Below are positions 43,001-52,368 of a stretch of DNA of 64,000 bases, one piece after another. A program made the translations under genes and the position numbers. The notes under the pieces were generated by a model, which was not told where the DNA came from, ran no database searches, and was given only the letters and a program-made list of their open reading frames with translations. Origin of the DNA: Pempheris klunzingeri. Taxonomy: Eukaryota > Chordata > Actinopteri > Acropomatiformes > Pempheridae. Position 1 is the first letter of the stretch, and the number at the start of each line of letters is the position of its first letter. Location: assembly GCF_042242105.1 (NCBI RefSeq), contig NC_092032.1:20743415-20807414 (forward strand). Reading direction: 5' to 3'.

Positions 43001-44530
43001 CTAATCACTATTTTCATTTTTGGGTGGTCTGTGTCTTTACAATGAATCAGGATGGATTTGTTCACATGTAATCTAATCTTCAGCCACACCCACGGCTGTA
43101 TGACACAACAGATGTTAGTGAGTCCAGACCAGTGACAGATGGACAGTCTTACTTTGTTCACAGCTGCTCTGACTGACTGTCTGCAGTCCAGGTGTTGCTC
43201 TGCATCTGTCTGCACACTGGGGACAGGAAGAGCCTCCAGATGAAGCACACTGGTCCCAGTATGAGGTGATGCACTGTCTGCAGAACCAGTGTCCACAGCT
43301 GCTACCGACTGGATCCTTCAGGACGTCCTGACACACAGCGCAGCTCCTCTTCCTCTTTCTGTGGACACATTTCTTTAACTAAAATCATTTGCTGGCTGTT
43401 GTTGGATAAAAAGCATTTGGTCAGTACTGCGTAGAATCTCAGACGGCCGAGGACAACAGTCAAAGTGTTACTTTACAGTTTGAACTCAGCATTCAGCCTG
43501 GAATGAAAATGGAAAATGAATTTTCTTTTCCTCTCAGTGATCTGCCTGTCGTTTATCATTACAAACTCTATTTCACAGTAACATTGATTTTGAATAGTTC
43601 TAAATCTTCACAGGGACACTAACGCTGAGCGACAATGTGGGAATATTTTCTTGGAGTCAAACTTCTGAAATCGAGGTTCTCAGGTGTTTTTCCAAAGAAA
43701 TAAAACCAGATTCATCTCAGCTTGAAACAGTTTCTGCACTAATAGTTCTGCATCTTAAACAGACATCTTTTAGCATTTTGTCTTCACCATCAACGCATCA
43801 ATTCTATCAGTCTGTCAGTTTACAGTAAAAAACAAAGTCTCTTACTTTGTGTCTGAGGGTCCAGGTTCATTACTGAAGTGTAGAGGTTCACGTCTGGACC
43901 GGTCACTCTTCAGAGACAGACAGCTGGACACTGCAGACTCTGCTCTCTGCCTGTTGTACTGAACTCTGCAAACACCAGCATGTTTTGATTCACACCACAT
44001 GAATCCTTGATAAATTCTCTGATAATAAAACCTTACAGGAAGCTCTGGCACAGCATGGACACAGACAGAAGGGAGGCTGAGGGACGGCAGCACCCTCTGA
44101 AATCAGGTTTTCTAAAAGCCATCGGCTGATAAAAAAAGTTTAGCTGCAGTGTTCAAACTAGAGAGTCTTACTAGGATGTGGGCTGCATGTTAGCACACAA
44201 GCATTTGCCTTGTTTTCAGTCCGTTTATCATCATATGTATTAGTCCATCACTAGATCTATATGATGCAGACTCTAACGTAGACTCAGTGAGGTCAGAGGA
44301 GATGGGATGATAAACCTTTCTTTGATCCTGAAGCCCACTGATGGAAAATGACCAAACATGAGCAGCAAATACTGGATGAGTGTGTAGCAGCTCTCTTACT
44401 TTGTGTCTGAGGGTCCAGGTTCATTACTGAAGAATAGAGGTTCAAGTCTGGACCGGTCACTCTTCAGAGACAGACAGCTGGACACTGCAGACTCTGCTCT
44501 GTCCTCCTCTTCCTCCACACACACACTCAT
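31067..44530 (-). CDS. NLR copy A: RING-FISNA-NACHT-LRR protein (NLRC3-like), complete
   Basis: Exons in transcript order: 44530-44400, 43965-43846, 43358-43153 (RING), 41635-39736 (FISNA-NACHT), eight 174-nt LRR exons (39382-39209, 37540-37367, 36710-36537, 34544-34371, 33746-33573, 33031-32858, 32201-32028, 31403-31230) and a short last exon 31112-31067. The sum is 3795 nt, 1264 residues plus TAA, with every phase closing. Exon 1 starts [10 protein letters not shown] and, like exon 2, carries [11 protein letters not shown], a motif of fish NLR N-termini. The RING has [13 protein letters not shown] and CPQC. FISNA has [14 protein letters not shown] and [17 protein letters not shown] has Walker A GVAGVGKT (about 261-268) and Walker [12 protein letters not shown] (about 333-342). 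A GSDEA triplet repeat interrupts FISNA. Fish NLR-C proteins are cytosolic innate sensors or regulators. The last exon is tentative. Confidence 0.85.
31230..39382 (-). repeat. LRR exon-intron cassette array of NLR copy A
   Basis: Eight 174-nt exons, phase 2 at both ends, so any number can be added without breaking the frame. Seven are near-identical ([33 protein letters not shown]); the most 5' one (39382-39209) is divergent ([18 protein letters not shown]). The introns come in recurring types: one starting (plus strand, right of the exon) GATGTAACTTTAGAAG, one GATGGAGCTAAAAATCC, one GATGGAGACAAACATTC. Two donor types alternate, GTCAGTTC and GTACTAAAC. Beta-strand residues differ from exon to exon: SGNK, SQNE, SDNK, SHNK, SNNK, SENK, RGNE in transcript order after the first. 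Confidence 0.92.
35020..36460. mobile_element. About 1.44-kb dispersed element in an NLR copy A intron
   Basis: It lies between LRR exons 36537 and 34371. The left end has AGTGTGAATGCTG (35020-35032). The right end is a perfect 17-bp hairpin, CAATAGTGTGAATGCTG (36421-36437), loop CAACA, then its reverse complement (36443-36459). Inside, the phrase ACACTCATTATAAAATGTGA followed by AGGGAAAACGGCACAAAAC occurs twice (near 35530 and 36030). No coding potential is seen. It resembles a repeat I associate with teleost genomes, class unknown. Confidence 0.6.
42120..42420 (+). mobile_element. Decayed LINE reverse-transcriptase C-terminus
   Basis: The plus-strand sequence follows the nucleotide pattern behind the protein phrase LDYCNSLLAG..IRPLQLIQNAAARLVFNL..SHTTPLL, typical of L2/Maui-like fish LINEs (GGATTACTCCAACTCGCTCC, CATCCAGAATGCAGCAGCC, CAAGTTCTCCCACACAACAC). 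Frameshifts break it. It sits in the intron between the RING and NACHT exons of NLR copy A, on the opposite strand. Confidence 0.7.
43153..43358 (-). other. RING-finger exon of NLR copy A
   Basis: A 206-nt exon encoding [18 protein letters not shown], then [16 protein letters not shown] and CPQC: the C3HC4 zinc ligands of a RING E3-ligase type domain. Phase 2 in and phase 1 out match the flanking exons, so the RING is fused in frame to the NACHT exon, where the split ATG gives MNGGLQEV. Confidence 0.88.
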
Positions 44531-44653
44531 CTTCAGGACAGGAGTCAGTCGGAGAGGTAAAGCAGGAACACTGACTGTGAGAACAGGAAAGAAACAAGCT
44601 TGTTCAAGAGCCACACCGAGACTGAGAGAGCAGGAAGTAGCTCTAATCTCTCT

Positions 44654-44656
<3 letters not shown>

Positions 44657-44690
<34 letters not shown>
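44657..44690. repeat. (CA)n microsatellite upstream of NLR copy A
   Basis: About 17 units, roughly 130 bp upstream of the proposed ATG. Confidence 0.95.
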
Positions 44691-44694
<4 letters not shown>

Positions 44695-44835
44695 ACAGTG
44701 TAATAAAAGCAGCCAGAGCTCCACCTGCTCTCTGTTCATCTGTTCAATAACACAAAATAACACTCACCCTGCCTCAGCCTTCACTTCTCCTCCTTCTGCT
44801 CCGTCGGCTCAAAATGGAGTCTGAACTAACTGAAC

Positions 44836-44849
44836 ACTTTCACTTTCAG
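44836..44849 (-). promoter_or_regulatory. Interferon-stimulated response element upstream of NLR copy A
   Basis: The minus strand reads CTGAAAGTGAAAGT, containing the ISRE/IRF core GAAANNGAAA, about 310 bp upstream of the ATG at 44530 and in the gene's orientation. This fits interferon-inducible expression, but function is inferred. Confidence 0.5.
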
Positions 44850-44892
44850 GGTTCCTCCCCCTTCTCTACTTACAAGAAGTCAGGTGACTTCA

Positions 44893-44896
<4 letters not shown>

Positions 44897-44963
<67 letters not shown>
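44897..44963. repeat. (TG)n microsatellite
   Basis: About 33 units just beyond the ISRE. Confidence 0.95.
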
Positions 44964-44964
<1 letters not shown>

Positions 44965-45296
44965 GTTTTGTCTTGAATCAGTCTGAACCGAATGAGTGTG
45001 TGTTATTGCTGCCAGGTAGACGTGGTGTTGTGTTGAAGTTTTAAATGAGTGCCTGCAGGATCTGACAGGATGTCCACAGTGCACAGCAAAAATTGGAGAG
45101 TACTTTTTCCAGAGTGAAAAATATTTTCCTCAAAAACAGTAACTTCTAATCATTTAGAAGTGAAATCACTACCTTAGGACGCTAGAGTGGGAGGAAATAT
45201 TCAGAGGAAATTCTCCTGGAGTAAAATGCATAACCACGCCCACTCAGGATCCTTAAGTTTAGTTTCTGACGCCATTACTATTTTTCACACGTGGGA

Positions 45297-46075
45297 AGTA
45301 GTGATGTTCCATACCACCGATTTCCTTTCCGATCCGACACTGAGTAAAATTCAGGCTGGTATCGGCGACACCGACACCGACACCTATATTTTATGCGACT
45401 ACACCTAATATGTCTTTTAAATCTAAAAAAAGAAGTGTATTTCAAATCATAGCTTCCTTAAGAATATAAGGCAGAGTCATTTGTTAGTTTTTTTATTTAT
45501 TTTAAACTCTGAAGTATATTGAGGTAGCGGCCTCATTTACAATATAGCCGAGTTAATACAACAATAGAAAAACCAAAGGGAGGACACAATCATACAAAAT
45601 ATGTGAAAATGGGGTTTCTGTGAAACAAAGAAAATGAGTACAATTATAAAAACATTCAAATAAATTCTTCTTTAATTATTAAGAACCACTATAAAGATGC
45701 AAACTTGCGTCTTAATTCACGTTACATGGACATGTTAACATGTAAATAGTGAACATGTGAATAACACAGCATCCAACACTGACACTGTTGTTCCTCATTC
45801 ACAGGTTCTTGTTCAGGAACAACTCACACACTGGGACTACGCATGACGCACTTACCCAGGCGGAAGAAAAAGTAGTTCCCACCAACCGCGTGTCATTTAG
45901 ACAGGATCTCAGTAGTTTACTTACTTTTCACCGTGTTCCTGTTAAGGATATACATTACCTCAAATGACTGAAGTATCAAAAGTATCGATATTTTGATTTG
46001 AGAATCGATTTTAGAGCATAAAGATCCGGTATCGGAGGTGTCGATATTTCAGGATCGATCCGCACTCAGCAGAGG
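45297..46075. mobile_element. Non-coding hAT-like repeat fragment
   Basis: Contains TAGTGATGTTCCATACC, ATTTCCTTTCCGATCCGACA and TCAGGCTGGTATCGGCGACA at the left, and GGTATCGGAGGTGTCGATAT at the right. These GATACCGATACC-rich ends are common on fish DNA transposons that I associate with hAT. The family assignment is from memory. Confidence 0.4.
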
Positions 46076-46776
46076 AGCAACTGTAGGAACTTTGTTACTT
46101 CATATGATGTCAAATATCAGGGAAGTTTATTTCTTGTATTATTTCTTGTCTGCAAGGTAAAACTGCGAAGTATCATTCCATCTTTCAAGTGTTAAAGTGT
46201 AGGTGTAGCTTTAGTGCAGCCTGTATCTCAGTGTTAGAAGCTAATGTTAGCATCCAGCTTTTGAACATTGTCCTGCCACTGTTGGGGTGTATCAACGACA
46301 GGTGGGTTTTTGTGGCAGTTAATATTTTCTTATTCCGTTTGTGTTTCCACTATTTATCAGGGCTCCAGACTGCGAGCAAAAATAAGACCTTTTTTGAGTG
46401 TACGAGGTCGAATTTCAAGTTGTTGCGTTGGTGCCATTGAAGGACGATCTTTCAGCTGTTTAGTTTCCGCTTTAACCAGCACGTGCAGCTACTGTGTGAG
46501 CTATAGTGGTTGAATGTAGAAGTGTTCTTTCTTCCGTGGCTCTGTCAGTCTGTCCCTGCCTGGTGTGTGTTCCTCAGCAGAGTCAGAGGGCTGACTCAGA
46601 CTCACTTGATGATCAGAGCGCAGGTGCAGCAGGAGCACACTGAGCCGGTGAGCTAGCCAATTACATGGCTAACGCAGGAGTATGGCTACAGAATTAATGA
46701 ATTATTGATCACAGTCGAGATTTTAGATGACTACGTGTTTACTGTTCTGTCTCGACTTACTCTATCTTGTCTAAAG

Positions 46777-47717
46777 ATCGAACAGGATTTCAATCTGATG
46801 TTTGGTGATGCAGTCTCTGCCAAGTTTCTGGAGAAGTGGCCTACTGTCTACAAGCAGAAAGTCCTTGAACAGAGTCATGGCCTCACACAGACGGGCGAGC
46901 TTCAACACCTGGTTCAAAATGCTGAATCTACAACAGAAGTGGAGAATGGTATGCTGGAGGGATATAATGATTAATATACTATGTGCTTCTGAAACTTGGA
47001 GTGGTCCATTTAGAGGTACAACACCACCTTGATAACCACGGTGCTACCTTTTGTTTTTCTTCAAAGAACTGTACAATGACTGTCAGCCGTCTGTAAAGAC
47101 TTGTTTACCATTTATTTTCCTGTACTTTCAGGTCGGGGCAGTGACATGTCATCCCTTCTGATCCTTATCCACCTTCTGCCACCATCACCTCATGGCCGCA
47201 AGAGACCAAAGCTTGTGAAGTTCATCGAGGCAAGATTAGCTTCCAGCTAAACGAGGATTTCTATTTTTGAAATAAAGGTCAAATGATGTCAAGATGATTC
47301 TCTGAAATTGTACTCAAACTGTCTATTCATAATTTCCAATGTATACTATTGGACATCGATTCATTTTATTAGCTGACTAATGAAGTTTGTGTGTAACAGA
47401 CGGGCATCAGCATCCAGGGGCATCTGGACAGCATCACGGAAAGCCTTCAACCCTATCTGCTTGCTGTGGGCACCAAGAGGAGTGTGATTCACAAGTGCTT
47501 CATTGTGATTGACAAACATGCCATACCTTGTAAGTCACCAGACTGGCTTTCCTGTTTTGATGAGCTTTTTAAAGCTCATTTTGTCTTTGGTGCCTCGTAC
47601 AGCCACGACCCGGTAAACATGTGCCACTTCTTGCAGACCACCATTTATGAAATAGATGTTGGTAACACAAAGGTGAATCCTAGGGTTGCAGAGCTGAGGG
47701 CTCGGATGCTGCATTGA
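46777..47717 (+). pseudogene. Three-exon remnant of an uncharacterised fish-specific gene family
   Basis: Exons 46777-46948, 47132-47229 and 47400-47717 join in phase (172 + 98 + 318 nt) and end in TGA. They encode IEQDFNLMFGDAVSAKFLEKW, then SSLLILIHLLPPSPHGRKRPK, then LLAVGTKRSVIHKCFIVIDKH, FDELFKAHFVFGASY and FLQTTIYEIDVGN...NPRVAELRARM. I recognise this as the C-terminal part of a protein family found in many copies in fish genomes, without known function. The family's usual segment between GRKRPK and the AVG motif is shortened. The second intron uses a GC donor (GAG followed by GCAAGA). No start codon or upstream exons were found. A poly(A) signal follows at 47762. It may be a decayed copy or cargo of the surrounding element. 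Confidence 0.6.
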
Positions 47718-47761
47718 GATGGACTGTGTGTGTTTTATTTTTGTTATCTGCATATTTCAAG

Positions 47762-47767
47762 AATAAA
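47762..47767 (+). terminator. Poly(A) signal of the fish-specific gene remnant
   Basis: AATAAA 45 nt after the TGA at 47715-47717. Confidence 0.5.
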
Positions 47768-48239
47768 AGGTGCTTGTTAAGGTACGGTGGCTGATTTATT
47801 GACTGAGCTTACGGATCATCATTCATTGTATCATTGTGATTCAGTGAAAAGCAAATCTACAGTAAGTGAAATACACCTGTGTTGAATGAAATACGTCTCT
47901 GTAATGAACGAATACGTTTCTATATTGAATGGAATCCATCTCTAAACTGAATGAAATACATCTCTACATGAGTAACTTTTAATTCTATAGAGAGTAAAAT
48001 GGGTGTAGAGTTGTTTTTATTTAATACTATGTAGAGTGAACCGTCATCACGTGGAGTAAAATATTAACACTAAATAGAATTAAATTAACTCTAAAAAATC
48101 TACTCTGCTCTCAGTATTTTTTATTCTGTTTAGACTGGGACCAAATGGAGTCTTTTTTAGAGTAACATTTTCTTCAATTTGAGGAAAATATACTCTACAA
48201 ATGTTCCTGTGTACTAGCCAATAACAGACTAACATTCTG

Positions 48240-51200
48240 GATTTATACGTTATCATATCTTTACCTCTTGTGCTTTAATTAGCAGCAGCGTTTATATCCA
48301 CACCTAAACACCAGGATGTTTTCATTTCCAGCTGAAGATATATAAATATATATATGATTCAGAAGGAGAAATAAACTTCTCTGCAGTTTTGTGGTTAAAA
48401 TCCTTTTTAAAATCAGGTGAAATGTTTCAGCTCTCACCTGTTTATTACGATGGAGACTTAAAAAATAGTCTTAATATGGTGATTTAAAGATATTATGGCT
48501 TTCATTTTTTAAATATCAACATTTATTCTTTGTGAAATATGACTTTAATCTCAAAGTATGTACAGTTAGTGAGTATTTAAAGACCGTCTGAATGTGGCGT
48601 CTCTGATCTCTGAACTTGGTGCCGAAAATCTTTCTTTTTGTTCTTTAAATATTTGACTCACTAAAGTGATGAAACACTCTTGTCCAGATATTACGACTTT
48701 AGGAATAAATGTTTAGAGAACAAAGTATTAATACACTATTATTAAACACAGTACTTTTAGACACAAAGTAAACAAACTGTTGTTGAAATATTGAAGCTTT
48801 GTTTTCCAATAATTGTGAAATTATTCTCTAAATACTGAAACGTTCTCCAAACACGACGCCGTTCTTCCAGAAGTATTAAATCTTGATGCGGTTTCCCACT
48901 GCGGCCTGTGATTCTTTATCAGCGCTTTGGTGGAAACGCTGAGCGACCTGCTGCGTGTCCGGCTGGTTTCAATCCAAGACGCACCTGCACAGGTGATCGG
49001 ACACCTGGGGGGAGAAAAACAAGTCAACGGGGAGATCAATAACCAGGTTACTTTGATCTGTAGAAACACCGTTTATCAGGAGTCCTCGCTGTTAGCGGCT
49101 CAGGTGATGTCACCTGTTGGGGGCGGGGCCAGAAGTGTTTTGTACACGTGACATGAACGACATGAACTCTAATGAGTTTCATTTAAAGAATGTTTTGTTT
49201 ACTAAACTGCACTGTATGAAGTAACGATGGAAATATATAAATGTTCACATTCTAAACGGCCTTCTGTACAGCTAATAAAGATCAAACTACAGGCGTGTGG
49301 TGCCTTCAGGCGTTGGTGTGATCATTTGACATGAGGACATTCAGGCCTCTAGAGGATCTAAAGGATCTAAAGGATCATGTAATCATATAAACGTGCAGGA
49401 AAGAATCCAACATGTAAACATTGTTCAGACATTTTACGAATGTTTTCTCACATTGCAAACACTTCTGGAACATTTTAAAGTGTTTGTAGGACTTTTTTAA
49501 GTCACTTATGGACAGATTAGGAATCATTTTCACACATTTGGTGAATATTTTTCTGAGAATTTCATCAAATCTTTCAGTCGTTTTACTAAAACCTTTTGGA
49601 AATGTCCTCATATTTTCCACCCTTTTTTTCAGACATTGTACTATTCTTTAGTTATTATTATTATTATTTAGTTTTTAAAACCACACAAGGAGAATTTACT
49701 GATATTTTTCACTAATTTTTGGGATCATTTTTGCATATTTGCAGATTTTTTTTCTGAAAATGTACAAACACTTTTCAGATGTTGAACTTTTTGATAAGAT
49801 TGAACATATTTTAGTATTTATATGGACAGTTTACTAAAACTCTTCTGACGTTTAAGCATTTTTATGGACAGTTTACTAAAATTTCATTTTTTACTTTTAC
49901 ACTTTTACAGATACATTTTGTTTTTCAGACATTTTACTAAATATTTTTTAGGATGTTGTACTGTAATCTTTATCGGATAACTTTTAAAACCTTTTCAGAT
50001 AATTTACTGATATTTTAACAATATTTCTCAGGATCATTTAATATAATATTTCAGAAATTATACTAATTATTAAACAATTTTACTAATATTGTTCAGAAAA
50101 TGTACTATTATTCCCAACATTTTACTAATAATTTGAAGAACACTTTTCTGCGTTTACATGGTTTTACACCAAGGGGAACCTGGGCGCAACACAAAAAAGA
50201 TGACTCCCCCTCTTAACTCGACAGACGCAGCTCAAAACAAGGTGGTTTTACTGAGGAGTAACTTCAGGGGGAGATTTGACCAAAACAAAACATCTTATTA
50301 ACCCTTGTATGGTGTTCGGCTCTGTGGGACTCATATTGATGAGTCTGAGTTTGAAAAAATGATCAATCGTATCACTTTTCTTTTGATAAAGAACATGAAA
50401 ACAGATTAAATCGGGTCCAAACAAGGGTTAAACACATCAGCAACATTTCCTAACCCAAGAAAAATAACCTTTTTAAGCACTTTGGTTTCACTCTGCGCAT
50501 CACATCTGGTTTGCACGCACTGTGTCTAGTGTGTATCACACTTTGTGTTTAGTTTTTTACCTGCAACATTTTCTACATTTTTATTTTGCTTATTTGTTTG
50601 TTTGTGTTCATGGTGGAGCTCACTTTTACTTCTTTACTATTGTAGCACCACAATTTCCCCCCGGGATCATAAAGTCTTTCTATCTATCTAGAACACAAAA
50701 GGAAATACAGGCCTCTTACCTAAGTGCCTGCCAGAAAACACAGGGGGAAACAGAATCGGACAGAAAAACGTCTTTACACCTTTACAACTGAAGAGCTCAT
50801 CACAGGTGAAACCCACAGGTGATTCGTCAGGGTCCCATTGAGAGCTCAGAAGGAGAAAGGAGTGGGTACGTCTCCACAGGTGCCCCTCTTTAAGATGGAC
50901 CCCATCAGGTCCTCAGCCAATCCGGAGGCACCACCTGTAATTCAGATAGCGGACAGGTACAGGGCAGCGCCACCCTCTGGCAGGGAGGACAACAACACGA
51001 TGAGCTGGGTCATGACATATGGACTGTTTACTAACTCTCCAAATGTTTTAGCACAGTGAAGTCGTGGTTTTTGGACATTTTACTGACACTTTCTACGAAT
51101 ATGTTTAGGAAACCTTTTTGGACAATCTACCAGTAACTTTTATAAAAGCTTCCAAATAATTTACCAACACTCACCCATTATCTTTTACATTTTTAGGACA

Positions 51201-52058
51201 TTACATTACTTTTTGTTTTACATTTAGGACACACGTTTCAGACATTTCACTGTTTTCCTGACTTTTTGGACTTTGTACAAGTTTTAAAACCTTTTCAGAG
51301 AATTTACTCATTAAGTTTTTTAAGAGTTTTTACACGCCATCAAACAAACTGTCTTTCCCTAAAACTGGATATAAAACTAGGTGACATTTTGGAAACAGGA
51401 CGCCGTCCAGCAGTCCAGGTTTATTGTCGACAAAAAAGCCCAAAGACCTGAACGAGACCAAATCCTGGACAGTTCTGACTAAACGATGCAAAGGTCCCTT
51501 CTTTTCTAGCCCAACATCAGCAGAAGGATCTCATCTGCCTGCCCCCCAGCATCTGCACCCAGCCAGTTAGAATCCACCACACTTCACCAGGAGGAGTTTG
51601 TCCCTCTGGCCTGAATGTGACCGGATCACTTTGTCCTGCCGGGGGAATGATTACTGAGCACTTATTATTCTTATTGATCCCACAGCAGCTCCTGCTGACA
51701 CCATCAGGCTCCAACTCTTCCTCAATACATGTTTTAAAAACAAAGGATTCACTTCAGTTTACTCCGTTAGGTTCTGCTTTCCTCTGACGGCATGTTTTAC
51801 AAACACAGTGTAAAAGGACATATTTAAAACTGAGTATGAAACGTGATATTTGGTTACATCCTGGTGACTTTGATTCATTCTCATTGATCGGTTACATGTT
51901 CCATCACCTTTGTTATCTGATCAACACTCCTGTCATACCGACCATCGTGTTACACATCGTTATCACTTCCTCCTCCATCAAATCAACACTTCATCAATAC
52001 ATCCTATTTACATCCTATTTACGAGAGCCAGTCTTGGTTTTGGCCGTGGTGTCCTCCG
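48240..52058. other. Left part of duplication unit 2, no intact gene recognised
   Basis: Counterpart of 26618-30756. It includes the degenerate AT-rich repeats (longer here), the LINE-like tail and short conserved frames of no recognised family. Confidence 0.5.
50490..50693 (+). mobile_element. Probable LINE 3' end, unit 2
   Basis: Duplicate of the 28530-28735 tail with the same CCCCCCGGGATCATAAAGTC and TCTATCTA end. Confidence 0.45.
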
Positions 52059-52280
52059 TCAGTCGTCGCTGGATGAAGCTCTCCTCTCCTCCACCTCCCA
52101 GTAACATGGTCCAGTCAGAGCCTCTCCACACACAAGCTGCTGCTGCTGCTTCAACCTCTCTGGATCATCAGGACTCAGATGATCCACTCCTGATGCCTCC
52201 ACCTCACTACCTCCATCTGATGAGAGAAGAAGTCCTACATCAGTGTTTGCAGAGACTCCCTTCATCAGTGTTGCACACAC
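52059..52280 (-). pseudogene. Degenerate B30.2 fragment downstream of NLR copy B
   Basis: Same relic as at 30757-30980 (NTDVGLLLSSDG, DDPERLKQ, TGPCYWEVEE) with the same premature end. The decay therefore preceded the tandem duplication. Confidence 0.7.
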
Positions 52281-52319
52281 ATATTAGCTCATGTCAGTCA
52301 CAGAGTTGTGATGTCATTC

Positions 52320-52325
52320 TTTATT
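52320..52325 (-). terminator. Poly(A) signal of NLR copy B
   Basis: Minus-strand AATAAA 44 nt past the proposed stop (52371-52369), as in copy A. Confidence 0.6.
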
Positions 52326-52368
52326 GTGTCTGCTGCTCTTCCTCAGGTTTCTTTGATTTGTTTCCCCG

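Larger units (their letters stand above)
45078..48216. mobile_element. About 3.1-kb DNA element with degenerate terminal inverted repeats
   Basis: The left end reads AGTGCACAG, then AGAGTACTTTTTCC. The right end, on the other strand, reads AGTACACAG, then AGAGTATATTTTCC. Aligned from GTGCACAG and GTACACAG inward, about 25 of 32 positions agree by eye. Both subterminal regions carry several AGAGTAAAAT-like motifs (for example near 45110 and 45220; 47995, 48050 and 48155). Inside lie a hAT-like non-coding repeat (45297-46075) and a three-exon fish gene remnant. A target-site duplication is not evident. The superfamily is not recognised. Confidence 0.5.
26618..48239. repeat. Tandem segmental duplication, unit 1 (about 21.6 kb)
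   Basis: From GATTTATACG at 26618 rightwards the sequence recurs from 48240 in the same orientation. The offset is 21,622 bases at 27.2 kb, 21,302 at 31 kb and 22,028 at 39.7 kb; the shifts reflect indels. Matching runs are near-identical by eye. Unit 1 contains one complete NLR gene (31067-44530), the TIR element and the fish-specific gene remnant. Because unit 2 starts where unit 1 ends, this is a head-to-tail tandem duplication. Confidence 0.92.
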
